DNA of 7,496 nucleotides from Oscillospiraceae bacterium (GTDB taxonomy: Bacteria > Bacillota > Clostridia > Oscillospirales > CAG-272): NCBI GenBank assembly GCA_009779295.1, contig WREN01000107.1, positions 1-7,496 of the forward strand, written 5' to 3'. The translations under genes were made by a program, and so were the position numbers. Below, piece after piece: positions 1 to 7,005 of this stretch (positions within the stretch are counted from its first letter, which is position 1; every line of letters starts with the position of its first letter). The notes under the pieces are model-generated. The model did no database searches. It saw only the letters and a program-made list of their open reading frames with translations, and was not told the origin of the DNA.

Positions 1-1
1 A

Positions 2-157
2 AACGCGGTAGCGAATAAAGATGAAATCCTCTCTCTTTCAAAACGTATTCTCGAGGACAACAAAGATGACAGCGATATACATTTCGGCACAATCCAGACG
101 ATGGCGCTGACTTATTTCAAATCCGGCGATGATGAAAAAGCAAAGGAAATGATTTAA
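2..157 (+). pseudogene. HTH/TPR-type regulator, upstream part (5' end outside window, frameshifted at its 3' end)
   Basis: This frame is open from the window edge to a TAA at 155-157 and encodes 51 residues ending in SGDDEKAKEMI. The segment LTYFKSGDDEKAKE looks like the second helix of a tetratricopeptide repeat. The natural continuation lies one frame over: from base 156 the frame reads KKLPSIFVTQETMMPC and runs into the 192-755 reading frame. Removing a single base from the T3A6 run at 153-161 would join the two as ...AKEMIKKLPSIF.... In clostridial regulators of this type an N-terminal XRE-like helix-turn-helix precedes such repeats; if present here it lies left of the window. The TPR reading and the frameshift are seen directly. 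The regulator identity is inferred from the resemblance of the joined protein to HTH-TPR regulators. A sequencing or assembly error could also explain the break. Confidence 0.6.
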
Positions 158-191
158 AAAACTTCCGAGCATATTTGTTACGCAGGAAACT

Positions 192-755
192 ATGATGCCT
201 TGCGTGACACGCGGTGAAGAAAAGATTCTGCACATAATGCGCGAGATATTTTACACGTGCGAATGTTTAACCGGAGCGATTACAGATCTTGCGGAGCAGG
301 ATTTCAGCGAAGAGCAAAGAATATCAATGTTTGAAAAGGCAATTCAAATACTGGAAATAATTTTCGACGACGGCAATTTCGGTTTCTACAACCACCGAAT
401 TGCAAATTATTATGAAATTACAGCGAGAAATTATATTCTGTTGAACGATTACGACAAAGCGTTCGAATGTCTCGAAAAAGCGGCGGATTACTATATCGCG
501 TATGAAGCCTGCGCGGACGACGAAACCGAGTTCACCGCGCTGCTCGTGAGCAAGATTCCGAATCCGCCCAGTCATCACCACGATAAGCCGTCGAACATGA
601 CGTATGATTTTATTCACGACGACCTGGTGCAAAAAGACGTTTACATTTCCATTCGCGGACACGCACGTTTCAAAGCCGTTATCGAAAAGCTCACGCCCTA
701 CGCCAAGGAAAATCAATACCTATCCGAATTTAGCAAGAGATGTAAAGACAAATAA
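192..755 (+). CDS. TPR-containing C-terminal part of a probable HTH-type transcriptional regulator (downstream part of a frameshifted gene)
   Basis: The 187-residue product is mostly helical. A clear tetratricopeptide-like segment, NDYDKAFECLEKAADYYIAYE, spans about residues 94-114, preceded by a second helical pair around FEKAIQILEIIFDDGNFGFYNHRIANYY (residues 47-74). This is the C-terminal architecture of clostridial XRE-family regulators in which TPR repeats sense a ligand or partner. No DNA-binding domain is present in this piece. The frame is open upstream to 153, so 192 is only the first ATG. A weak AGGA lies 5 bases before it, so independent translation is possible, but the residues encoded at 156-191 (KKLPSIFVTQET) look like normal protein continuous with the 2-157 frame. 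The gene is therefore most likely the second half of one interrupted gene. It ends 40 bases before the AraC-type gene and may be co-transcribed with it. Its ligand and targets are unknown. Confidence 0.65.
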   Translation: MMPCVTRGEEKILHIMREIFYTCECLTGAITDLAEQDFSEEQRISMFEKAIQILEIIFDDGNFGFYNHRIANYYEITARNYILLNDYDKAFECLEKAADYYIAYEACADDETEFTALLVSKIPNPPSHHHDKPSNMTYDFIHDDLVQKDVYISIRGHARFKAVIEKLTPYAKENQYLSEFSKRCKDK

Positions 756-783
756 TCAGCGTTCGCTTAAAATAGTATATGAG

Positions 784-788
784 AGGAG
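784..788 (+). promoter_or_regulatory. Ribosome binding site that fixes the AraC-type gene start
   Basis: AGGAG lies 7 bases before the ATG at 796. The same frame is open back to an ATG at 604, but that upstream stretch overlaps the preceding gene and encodes low-complexity, non-AraC sequence. This site therefore decides for 796. Confidence 0.75.
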
Positions 789-795
789 AGATTGT

Positions 796-1779
796 ATGGA
801 CTGGCTCAAAGGGATGAACGACGTCATCCGGCATATCGAAGAAAACTTAACGCAGCCGATACGGTACGAATCGCTTTCGCGGATCGTCGGCTGTTCCGTT
901 TATGAGTTTTCGAGGATATTCTCGTTCATGGCAGGAATGTCTGTTTCAGAGTACATTCGCCGAAGAAGATTATCGCAAGCCGCTTTCGACATTAAAAACG
1001 ACAGTGAAAAGATTATCGACATTGCTTTGAAATACTGCTACGAATCGCCGACGACGTTCACGCGGGCGTTCAAAGAGTTGCACGGAACAGCGCCTTTGGC
1101 GGCGCGGAAAACGAGCGTATCACTGAAAACCTATCCGCCGATCTCCTTCATATTAACTGTAAAAGGAGTGAACGAATTGAAACACCGAATTGAAAAAAGG
1201 GACTGTATGGCGCTGGAACACAAGAGTTTAATTAAGATTGACGTTAAAGACGCAAAATCGAATGAGTTAGGCATCACGATTTTTAACGCCGCTCATTGGG
1301 TGCCGTTTTTGGCGCAATCGGTTAAAAGTAAAGCGGACAGCGAACCCGAGTTTCTCGCGAAAATGAAGGAACGAGCCAGGATAGACGGCTACGACGAAGA
1401 TAATTGGGAAGAATGGCATGCTAACGGTTTAGGCAATGTCGGCCTCATTGAATACGACGTTTCGGAGGAAGGACATTCAACGATGTATTTGGGACGGATA
1501 AGCGATATCACTGACCCCCAAGCCATAGAAGCCCAATCCACAAAAAACGCTACTGTCATCGGGAACTTCTTAACAAAAATCCCTGCCGCTACATGGGCTG
1601 TGTTTGTCTTCGAGACGGAACTGAACCAGCAAACCCTCTCCGAAGCCTATACCCGCATCCTCACCGAGTGGATGCCCATAAGCGGCTACAAACGCGATGT
1701 ATCGGTGCCGCATATGGAGCAGTATGACACACGCGGAGATAACACGTGGGAAATCTGGATGCCTGTTCTCAAAGCGTAA
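796..1779 (+). CDS. AraC-family transcriptional regulator with C-terminal GyrI-like effector-binding domain
   Basis: The 327-residue protein is a cytoplasmic DNA-binding regulator. Its N-terminal ~105 residues form the double helix-turn-helix of the AraC/XylS family. The first HTH covers about residues 26-48 (LSRIVGCSVYEFSRIFSFMAG). The second covers about 74-100 and carries the family signature SPTTFTRAFKELHGTAP. A linker (about 105-137) leads to a GyrI-like / SoxS-Rob-type small-molecule binding fold from about 138 to the end. The best hallmarks of that fold are PAATWAVF (263-270), a helix ending in EWMPISGY (291-298), and the closing EQYDT...TWEIWMPV (308-324). Family members of this arrangement bind hydrophobic or cationic compounds and activate efflux or stress genes; the ligand here is unknown. 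The first half of the effector domain (about 140-215) is less typical than the end. The gene lies 40 bases after the TPR gene and ends at the shared terminator. Its targets cannot be read from the window. Confidence 0.9.
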   Translation: MDWLKGMNDVIRHIEENLTQPIRYESLSRIVGCSVYEFSRIFSFMAGMSVSEYIRRRRLSQAAFDIKNDSEKIIDIALKYCYESPTTFTRAFKELHGTAPLAARKTSVSLKTYPPISFILTVKGVNELKHRIEKRDCMALEHKSLIKIDVKDAKSNELGITIFNAAHWVPFLAQSVKSKADSEPEFLAKMKERARIDGYDEDNWEEWHANGLGNVGLIEYDVSEEGHSTMYLGRISDITDPQAIEAQSTKNATVIGNFLTKIPAATWAVFVFETELNQQTLSEAYTRILTEWMPISGYKRDVSVPHMEQYDTRGDNTWEIWMPVLKA

Positions 1780-1806
1780 AAGCTCGGATCACTCTGAGCT
1801 TTTTTT
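1778..1806. terminator. Bidirectional intrinsic terminator shared by the AraC-type gene and clpC
   Basis: The left arm 1778-1788 (AAAAGCTCGGA) pairs with 1793-1803 (TCTGAGCTTTT) around a TCAC loop, giving an 11-pair stem with one G-T pair. T1801-T1806 forms the U-tract for + transcripts, and A1778-A1781 gives a shorter U-tract for - transcripts. The AraC-type stop (1777-1779) enters the left arm, and the clpC stop (complement of 1789-1791) lies in the loop. Confidence 0.85.
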
Positions 1807-4242
1807 ATATCTAATCTCCCCGTCCTCAATCACCGCGGTAATCACGTCGCCGGCTTTGCACGTGCCTTCGAGCATCATCGTCGAGAAACTGTCCTCAACT
1901 CTGCGCTGAATCTCGCGTCTAAGCGGTCTTGCGCCGTAAATCGGATCGAACCCCTCTCTCGCTACCATCTCAACCACATCTTCGGTGAAATTAACGGTAA
2001 TGCCGAGCGTTTCGATACGCTTCTGAATCTCCGCGAGCATTATCACGGCGATTTGTTTAATATCATCCTCGGTGAGCTTGTTGAACACGATTATATCATC
2101 GACGCGGTTCAGGAACTCCGGCTTGAACGTGTCCTTCAGGTGCGACATTACTTTCGTCTTAATGGACTCGCCCTCGTTGTCGTTTGTATTGAATCCCAGC
2201 GACTTCGACTTGCTTACGATATTAGACGCGCCGACATTCGAAGTCATGATTATCACGGTATTCTTGAAATCGACCTTTCTTCCCTGCGAATCGGTTAGAA
2301 TCCCGTCCTCTAAGATTTGCAGCAGGATGTTGAACACGTCCGTATGAGCCTTCTCGACCTCGTCGAACAGCACCACCGAATACGGCCTCCTGCGAATCTT
2401 TTCCGTCAACTGCCCGCCTTCGTCGTAGCCGACGTAACCCGGCGGCGAACCTATCAGCTTAGAAACGCTGTGCTTCTCCATGTACTCGGACATATCGATG
2501 CGGATCATCGTGTTCTCGTCGCCGAACAGTATATCCGCCAACGCTTTCGTGAGCTCCGTTTTACCTACGCCTGTCGGACCGAGGAAGATGAACGAGCCCA
2601 TCGGGCGTTTCGGGTCCTTCAACCCGATACGACCGCGCCGGATCGCCTTCGCCACCGCTTTAACAGCCTCGTCCTGATTGATAACGCGCTGACTTAAATG
2701 TTCCTCCAACCGCAATAATTTACTGCTTTCTTCCTCGGCGAGTTTACGCACGGGAATACCCGTCCATGCGGTTACGATGTCGGCTATCTCATTCGCGCCG
2801 ACCTGTAAATTATCCGTGTTTTGTGCATCTTTCCAATTGCTTTTCGCCTGTTCGTAGATTTCCTTCGCGGCTTTTTCATCGTCGCGCAGCTTCGCGGCCT
2901 TTTCAAAATCCTGAACGTTGATCGCCGCTTCCTTTTCGGCGGAAACAAATGCGAGTTTCGCCTCTAATTCTTTTATATCGGGCGGCGCTGTGAAACTTGA
3001 AATCCGCAGTTTTGACGCCGCTTCGTCGATCAAATCAATCGCCTTATCGGGCAGATACCTGTCGTTGATGTAACGCTTTGACAGCTTAACCGCCGCTTCG
3101 ATCGCTTCGTCGTTGATTTTCACTTTGTGGTGCGCTTCGTACTTATCGCGCAAGCCGTAAAGAATCAAAACGGTTTCGTCGGGCGTTGGTTCGCCGACCA
3201 TAACGGATTGGAAACGGCGTTCGAGCGCCGCGTCCTTCTCGATATGCTTGCGGTATTCGGTAATCGTCGTCGCGCCGATGACTTGTATTTCACCTCTCGC
3301 GAGGACAGGCTTGAGGATATTCGCCGCATCAACGGCGCCTTCCGCCGCGCCCGCGCCGATAATCGTGTGTATCTCGTCGATGAATAGGATGATATTCTGG
3401 TTCTTCATCACTTCCGCCATCACGCCTTTGATGCGCTCCTCGAACTCGCCGCGGTACTTCGCGCCGGCAATCATTGAAGATATATCAAGCGTCACGATCT
3501 GCTTGTCTATCAGCGTTTCGGGAATCATTTTATCAACTATTTTCTGCGCTAAACCTTCAATAACGGCGGTTTTACCTACTCCCGGCTCGCCGATAAGGCA
3601 CGGATTATTCTTCGTGCGCCGCGACAATATCTGCACGACGCGTTCCATTTCCGTTTCGCGCCCGATTATCGGGTCGATCTTCCCTTCGCGCGCCATATGC
3701 GTCAAATCGCGCCCGTATTGTTTCAATATCGGCGTATTATTAAGCGATGAATTACCCTGTGGCTGTGCTTTAACATTCTCGGCGTTCGGCTGATTACCGC
3801 CGGACGTAAATTTTTGCATATAACTTATAATATCCGTATATAACTCTTTCGGGTTAATATTCTGCGAAATCAATAACTTTACGGCGATACTATCCGTTTC
3901 TGTAAGGATTGCCAGTAATATATGTTCCGTACCGATGTACGGCTGATTGAGTTTCATTGCTTCATACTTTGCCGTTTCGAGAATTTTTCTGTAAAGCGGG
4001 GTAATATCTTCAAAGGATACATTCGATTTTATTACCGTGCTGTTCGATTCAATAAGTAATTTTTTTGTGAGTTCAAAATTAATACCCTTTGAGCCAAGTA
4101 TCTTCGCCGCCACGCTCTCCCTCTCAGACAGTAATCCTAATAATATGTGTTCCGAACTTATATAAGTATGACCGAGTTCCCTTGCGAAAAACACGGTTTT
4201 ATCTATTGCGTTTGCCGCGCTGGGCGTATAATTATTTTTCAT
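1789..4242 (-). CDS. clpC: ATP-dependent Clp protease ATP-binding subunit ClpC (Hsp100/AAA+)
   Basis: The 817-residue protein is full length for ClpC. This cytoplasmic hexameric unfoldase feeds substrates, including phosphoarginine-tagged proteins, to ClpP. Two Clp N-domain repeats occupy about residues 5-145. The first AAA+ module has Walker A GEPGVGKT (218-225), Walker B ILFIDE (285-290), a pore loop around KYRG (263-266) and arginine fingers in ERRF (341-344). The ClpC-specific middle domain has a UVR-like segment VQDFEKAAKLRD (443-454). The second AAA+ module has Walker A GPTGVGKT (555-562), Walker B VVLFDE (623-628), pore loop GYVG (602-605) and sensor 2 GARPLRR (770-776). SLGF (681-684) fits the ClpP-docking loop. 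AAAGGAT, 8 bases before ATG 4242, supports the start. It is the last gene of the CtsR operon, 14 bases after mcsB. The usual downstream radA and disA are absent here. The N-domain coding part looks more AT-rich than the rest. Confidence 0.97.
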   Translation of the reverse strand: MKNNYTPSAANAIDKTVFFARELGHTYISSEHILLGLLSERESVAAKILGSKGINFELTKKLLIESNSTVIKSNVSFEDITPLYRKILETAKYEAMKLNQPYIGTEHILLAILTETDSIAVKLLISQNINPKELYTDIISYMQKFTSGGNQPNAENVKAQPQGNSSLNNTPILKQYGRDLTHMAREGKIDPIIGRETEMERVVQILSRRTKNNPCLIGEPGVGKTAVIEGLAQKIVDKMIPETLIDKQIVTLDISSMIAGAKYRGEFEERIKGVMAEVMKNQNIILFIDEIHTIIGAGAAEGAVDAANILKPVLARGEIQVIGATTITEYRKHIEKDAALERRFQSVMVGEPTPDETVLILYGLRDKYEAHHKVKINDEAIEAAVKLSKRYINDRYLPDKAIDLIDEAASKLRISSFTAPPDIKELEAKLAFVSAEKEAAINVQDFEKAAKLRDDEKAAKEIYEQAKSNWKDAQNTDNLQVGANEIADIVTAWTGIPVRKLAEEESSKLLRLEEHLSQRVINQDEAVKAVAKAIRRGRIGLKDPKRPMGSFIFLGPTGVGKTELTKALADILFGDENTMIRIDMSEYMEKHSVSKLIGSPPGYVGYDEGGQLTEKIRRRPYSVVLFDEVEKAHTDVFNILLQILEDGILTDSQGRKVDFKNTVIIMTSNVGASNIVSKSKSLGFNTNDNEGESIKTKVMSHLKDTFKPEFLNRVDDIIVFNKLTEDDIKQIAVIMLAEIQKRIETLGITVNFTEDVVEMVAREGFDPIYGARPLRREIQRRVEDSFSTMMLEGTCKAGDVITAVIEDGEIRYKKSSE

Positions 4243-4256
4243 ATTTTTTCATCCTT

Positions 4257-5225
4257 TCAATCTGTTTTATTTAAAAAGTTTTTAATATATTCTGTTCTGT
4301 ATATATCACGTTCGTTTTCGTTTAATTGTTTGCCGGAGTGTAACGTTAAAGTTGCCGGCATAACGTTTATCATCAAGCTGTCAATTTCCTCAAACGTAAA
4401 ATCTTTTATATACTCGAGCGCGATACCTAATCTTATATCGGAGTATAATTTTAAAAATTCCTTGGAATTAATAATATGCGCGTAATTCAATATGCCATAG
4501 GAGCGCATTATAATATCAAGAATTTTATCGCCTTTGATAATATCACGGGCGCTTCGTTCCTTGGTTATGATTTGATTTATTATATCATTTAGTTTATTTA
4601 TTGTTTCCTCTTCGTTCGAACCCAGTGTGATTTGGTTCGAAATCTGATACAGACACCCGTCTGCTTCTGTGCCTTCGCCGTACAAACCTCTTATCGTCAA
4701 TCCGAATTTTGAAAGCTGCGGCGCGATTTTCGAAATATCCTTGTTCATCGTCATAGCCGGCAGGAACATCATAACCGAAGCGCGCATACCGGTTCCGATA
4801 TTAGTCGGGCAATGCGTTAGGAATCCACGCTGTTCGTCAAACGCGATTTTCAGCTTACCGCATATCATATCGTCGGCTTCACATGCTTCCGCAAATGCTT
4901 CGTCAAGCGATAAACCGGATTTGATACATTGCAGCCTTATATGGTCTTCTTCGCAAACCATGATACTCAAATCGTAGTTTAATATCAAACATTTAGGCAT
5001 TTTAATCGAAATAAACTCCGGACTTACCAAATGTTTTTCGACGTATGATTTCATTTCAAGTAAATTTAATTTATCAAAATTGATTGAACTATAGTTTGGA
5101 AATACGTTTTTAACTTTCTCGATTATTTCGGAAGCGGAGGTTGGATCGAGTTTCGACAGAAACGGATATTCCGTTAAATTCCGCGCGAACCTGATACGCG
5201 AACTTATTACAACGTCTTTATTCAT
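4257..5225 (-). CDS. mcsB: Protein arginine kinase McsB
   Basis: The 322-residue enzyme belongs to the ATP:guanido phosphotransferase family. It phosphorylates protein arginines, marking them for ClpC-ClpP, and inactivates CtsR in Bacillus-type systems. Visible hallmarks are SSRIRFARNL (8-17), EEDHIRLQ (92-99), the active-site signature CPTNIGTGMR (139-148) with its cysteine, and RGLYGEGTEA (179-188). SNQITLG (196-202) and a C-terminal RDIYRT (306-311) follow. The last matches the position of the allosteric phosphoarginine-binding RDxxRA motif, with threonine for alanine. It is shorter than the usual ~350-360 residues, mainly because the arginine-binding SSRIR motif starts at residue 8, so the usual N-terminal extension is missing. 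The start at 5225 is supported by TTGGAGG about 8 bases upstream and an 8-base overlap with mcsA (ATGAATAA), which suggests translational coupling. Its partner McsA is the preceding gene. Confidence 0.95.
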   Translation of the reverse strand: MNKDVVISSRIRFARNLTEYPFLSKLDPTSASEIIEKVKNVFPNYSSINFDKLNLLEMKSYVEKHLVSPEFISIKMPKCLILNYDLSIMVCEEDHIRLQCIKSGLSLDEAFAEACEADDMICGKLKIAFDEQRGFLTHCPTNIGTGMRASVMMFLPAMTMNKDISKIAPQLSKFGLTIRGLYGEGTEADGCLYQISNQITLGSNEEETINKLNDIINQIITKERSARDIIKGDKILDIIMRSYGILNYAHIINSKEFLKLYSDIRLGIALEYIKDFTFEEIDSLMINVMPATLTLHSGKQLNENERDIYRTEYIKNFLNKTD

Positions 5226-5526
5226 TGTTATAGGCCTCCAATCTATTTATTTCATCCCGTAATACGGCGGCTTTTTCGAATTCCTGCAAACTTACAGCTT
5301 CTTTTAGCTGTTTTTTGAGCGTATTTATTTTCCCGCACTCGCCGGGAGTCCTACCTGTATGGGTAACATTCCCGTGGATACTTTTTATTATTTGATCTAA
5401 TTCATTTTGAAAAACTTCGTAACATTTCGCGCAGCCGGTTTTCCCGGAACGTAATATATCATTAATTGTAGACCGGCATAACGTGCAAACTTTCGTAACA
5501 GACGGGTTATTTATTCTGTACAACAT
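5218..5526 (-). CDS. mcsA: Short McsA-like zinc-binding activator of the McsB arginine kinase
   Basis: The 102-residue protein holds one CxxC pair, CTLC (14-17) and CAKC (32-35), which with GCAKCYEVFQNEL matches the second zinc-binding segment of McsA. Next come the HGNVTHTGRTPG region (51-62) and a C-terminal UVR motif, LQEFEKAAVLRDEINRLEA (80-98). UVR motifs mediate contacts with McsB and ClpC, and clpC in this operon carries a matching FEKAAKLRD. Full McsA proteins are about 160-185 residues with four CxxC motifs; here the N-terminal pair and the linker after it are absent. Only 29 bases separate it from ctsR, so no hidden N-terminus fits there. AGGAG sits 9 bases before ATG 5526 and the start is well supported. 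The role as McsB activator and CtsR modulator is inferred from family and position; whether half the zinc region suffices cannot be seen from sequence. Confidence 0.88.
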   Translation of the reverse strand: MLYRINNPSVTKVCTLCRSTINDILRSGKTGCAKCYEVFQNELDQIIKSIHGNVTHTGRTPGECGKINTLKKQLKEAVSLQEFEKAAVLRDEINRLEAYNNE

Positions 5527-5555
5527 CAGTATTAACTCCTCTCATATATTTTATT

Positions 5556-5984
5556 TTACTTCATGACCGCCAAAATAATCTGCCGCATAATATCGGCGCG
5601 CAGAAAATTATTTTCTGTACAGCTTAAAGCTATCGTTATTAATTTTTTTTCACGCTCGTTTATTATTTCATTTGCATACAGGTTATTAACAAACGCAAGC
5701 GCCGCATTAATTTCGAGTTCGCCGCCGATCGCATAAAAGAAGTGCATCAAATATTCGTTTTTATGGATTTGCTTTTTAATGATCCGAACGTATCCGCCAC
5801 CGCCGCGCCTGCTCTCGATTATGTAACCTCGCTCAGGCGTAAATCGGGACGTTATCACATAATTGATCTGGCTCGGCACGCACCCGAATTTATTCGCCAT
5901 ATCGTTTCGCTGAATCTCAATTATGCCGTCAGTTTCATTAAGCATATCCTCAATCATTTTTTGAATCGCGTCAGATATTTTCAT
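5556..5984 (-). CDS. ctsR: Transcriptional repressor CtsR of class III stress genes
   Basis: The 142-residue dimeric repressor of clp and related heat-shock genes is near the family's usual ~150. The N-terminal winged helix-turn-helix includes NDMANKFGCVPSQINYVITSRF (27-48), with the near-invariant CVPSQINYVI recognition helix. The wing ERGYIIESRRGGGGYVRI (51-68) carries the glycine-rich thermosensing loop. R60, just before the four glycines, corresponds to the DNA-contacting arginine that McsB can phosphorylate in Bacillus-type CtsR. The C-terminal half (about 75-142) is the helical dimerisation and McsB/ClpC-recognition domain. ATG 5984 overlaps the fucosidase stop as ATGA. The nearest AAGGA is about 16 bases upstream, too far to be ideal, so translation probably depends on coupling to the upstream gene. 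A CtsR-type operator lies at the operon promoter, consistent with autoregulation. Confidence 0.96.
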   Translation of the reverse strand: MKISDAIQKMIEDMLNETDGIIEIQRNDMANKFGCVPSQINYVITSRFTPERGYIIESRRGGGGYVRIIKKQIHKNEYLMHFFYAIGGELEINAALAFVNNLYANEIINEREKKLITIALSCTENNFLRADIMRQIILAVMK

Positions 5985-6946
5985 TGTTTTTTACCCGCTT
6001 CCTTTAAAATTTCCACCGCCGGTGCCGGCAAACGTCCTAAATGGTCAGGTCCGATATTGAGCAGATAATTGATACCCCGCTCGTTGAGATGGCGTTTGAT
6101 TTCCAACACGCGCTCAGGCGTTTTCCAATCCGTATCAAACGCTTTGTAGCCCCACGTGTGATTAAGAGTGCCGGGCATTTCATAGAGCATACCGGTTTTA
6201 TCGTCGTTTATAATTTCATTGTCGCCTGCCGATTGATAATCGCATTTACCGTGCCCGAGACGGGAGTTGATAAGGCAGTCGGGCTGATATTTTTTAACCA
6301 TATCGTAAAGTTCCAGGCTCTGCTCGGCTGTAATATCAAACGGCGTGTCAAACCAAATCAGACACAAGTCGCCGTACTGCGTCAATATTTCTTTGACCTG
6401 CGGTTTAATTTTGCCCTCAAAACATATGGAGTAATTTTTGGTGGAGTTGTTCGGGAAATCCCAATCGTTTGTCCACGACATGCCGACGTTTGAATGACCG
6501 CCCGACCATCCGCCGCCGTGCGGCTGTTCCCAGTCCAACGCTTGGGAATAATATAAGCCCAATTTGAAATTATATTTAGCGCACGCTTCCGCAAGTTCGC
6601 CGATTATATCGCGTTTGAACGGTGTCGCGTCAACGCTGTTGAATTTGCTTGCATTCGATTTAAACAACGCGAAACCCTCGTGATGTTTCGAAGTTACCAC
6701 CATATACTTCATACCCGCGTCCTGCGCGGTTTTCACCCATTCCTCCGCGTTGAAATAGATGGGATTGAAAACTTTGCACAACTGATGGTATTCGGCGTTC
6801 GGGATGTTAAAGTATGACTGCGCCCACTCACCTATATACCCTATCCGTCTGCCTTTCCACTCCCCGCCGATAATGGAATACAAGCCAAAATGAATCATCA
6901 TTCCGAATTTAGCCTCGTAAAACCATTTTTTATTACCGGTAATCAT
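5981..6946 (-). CDS. Alpha-L-fucosidase-like glycoside hydrolase, family GH29, catalytic domain only
   Basis: The 321-residue protein matches the GH29 TIM barrel. Seen in order are MMIHFGLYSIIGGEWKG (16-32), GMKYMVVTSKHHEGFALF (78-95), LGLYYSQALDWEQP (129-142), CLIWFDTP (195-202), NSRLGHG (227-233), TLNHTWGY (260-267) and GINYLLNIGPDHLGRLP (291-307). D200 in WFDTP sits where GH29 enzymes carry the nucleophile. The family releases alpha-L-fucose from glycans with retention. No signal peptide or membrane segment is visible, so it is probably intracellular. It ends right after the barrel, lacking the beta-sandwich domain of many 420-500 residue members. AGGAGGG 6 bases before ATG 6946 is a strong ribosome binding site. 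It is the first gene behind the CtsR-type operator and overlaps ctsR by four bases, an unusual position for a glycosidase. Fucosidase activity is inferred; related GH29 members can prefer other substrates. Confidence 0.9.
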   Translation of the reverse strand: MITGNKKWFYEAKFGMMIHFGLYSIIGGEWKGRRIGYIGEWAQSYFNIPNAEYHQLCKVFNPIYFNAEEWVKTAQDAGMKYMVVTSKHHEGFALFKSNASKFNSVDATPFKRDIIGELAEACAKYNFKLGLYYSQALDWEQPHGGGWSGGHSNVGMSWTNDWDFPNNSTKNYSICFEGKIKPQVKEILTQYGDLCLIWFDTPFDITAEQSLELYDMVKKYQPDCLINSRLGHGKCDYQSAGDNEIINDDKTGMLYEMPGTLNHTWGYKAFDTDWKTPERVLEIKRHLNERGINYLLNIGPDHLGRLPAPAVEILKEAGKKQ

Positions 6947-6976
6947 ATTATTCCCTCCTGATTCTTATATATTTAT

Positions 6977-7005
6977 ATTATAAATTAAAAGTCAGAGAAA
7001 GTCAA
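6977..7005 (-). promoter_or_regulatory. Sigma-A promoter of the fucosidase-ctsR-mcsA-mcsB-clpC operon
   Basis: On the - strand, -35 TTGACT (7005-7000) and -10 TATAAT (6982-6977) are separated by exactly 17 bases. Transcription should begin near 6970, giving a leader of roughly 24 bases before the fucosidase ATG. No other comparably strong promoter was seen inside the operon, so it probably serves all five genes. Confidence 0.85.

Noticed and set aside
604..795. Upstream extension of the AraC-type reading frame to an ATG at 604
   Set aside because: It overlaps the preceding gene out of frame, has no AraC-like sequence, and a strong AGGAG sits before the ATG at 796.
2053..3793. Several long + strand reading frames opposite clpC, up to 181 codons
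   Set aside because: They are antisense shadows of a strongly conserved gene, with no recognisable domains or ribosome binding sites.
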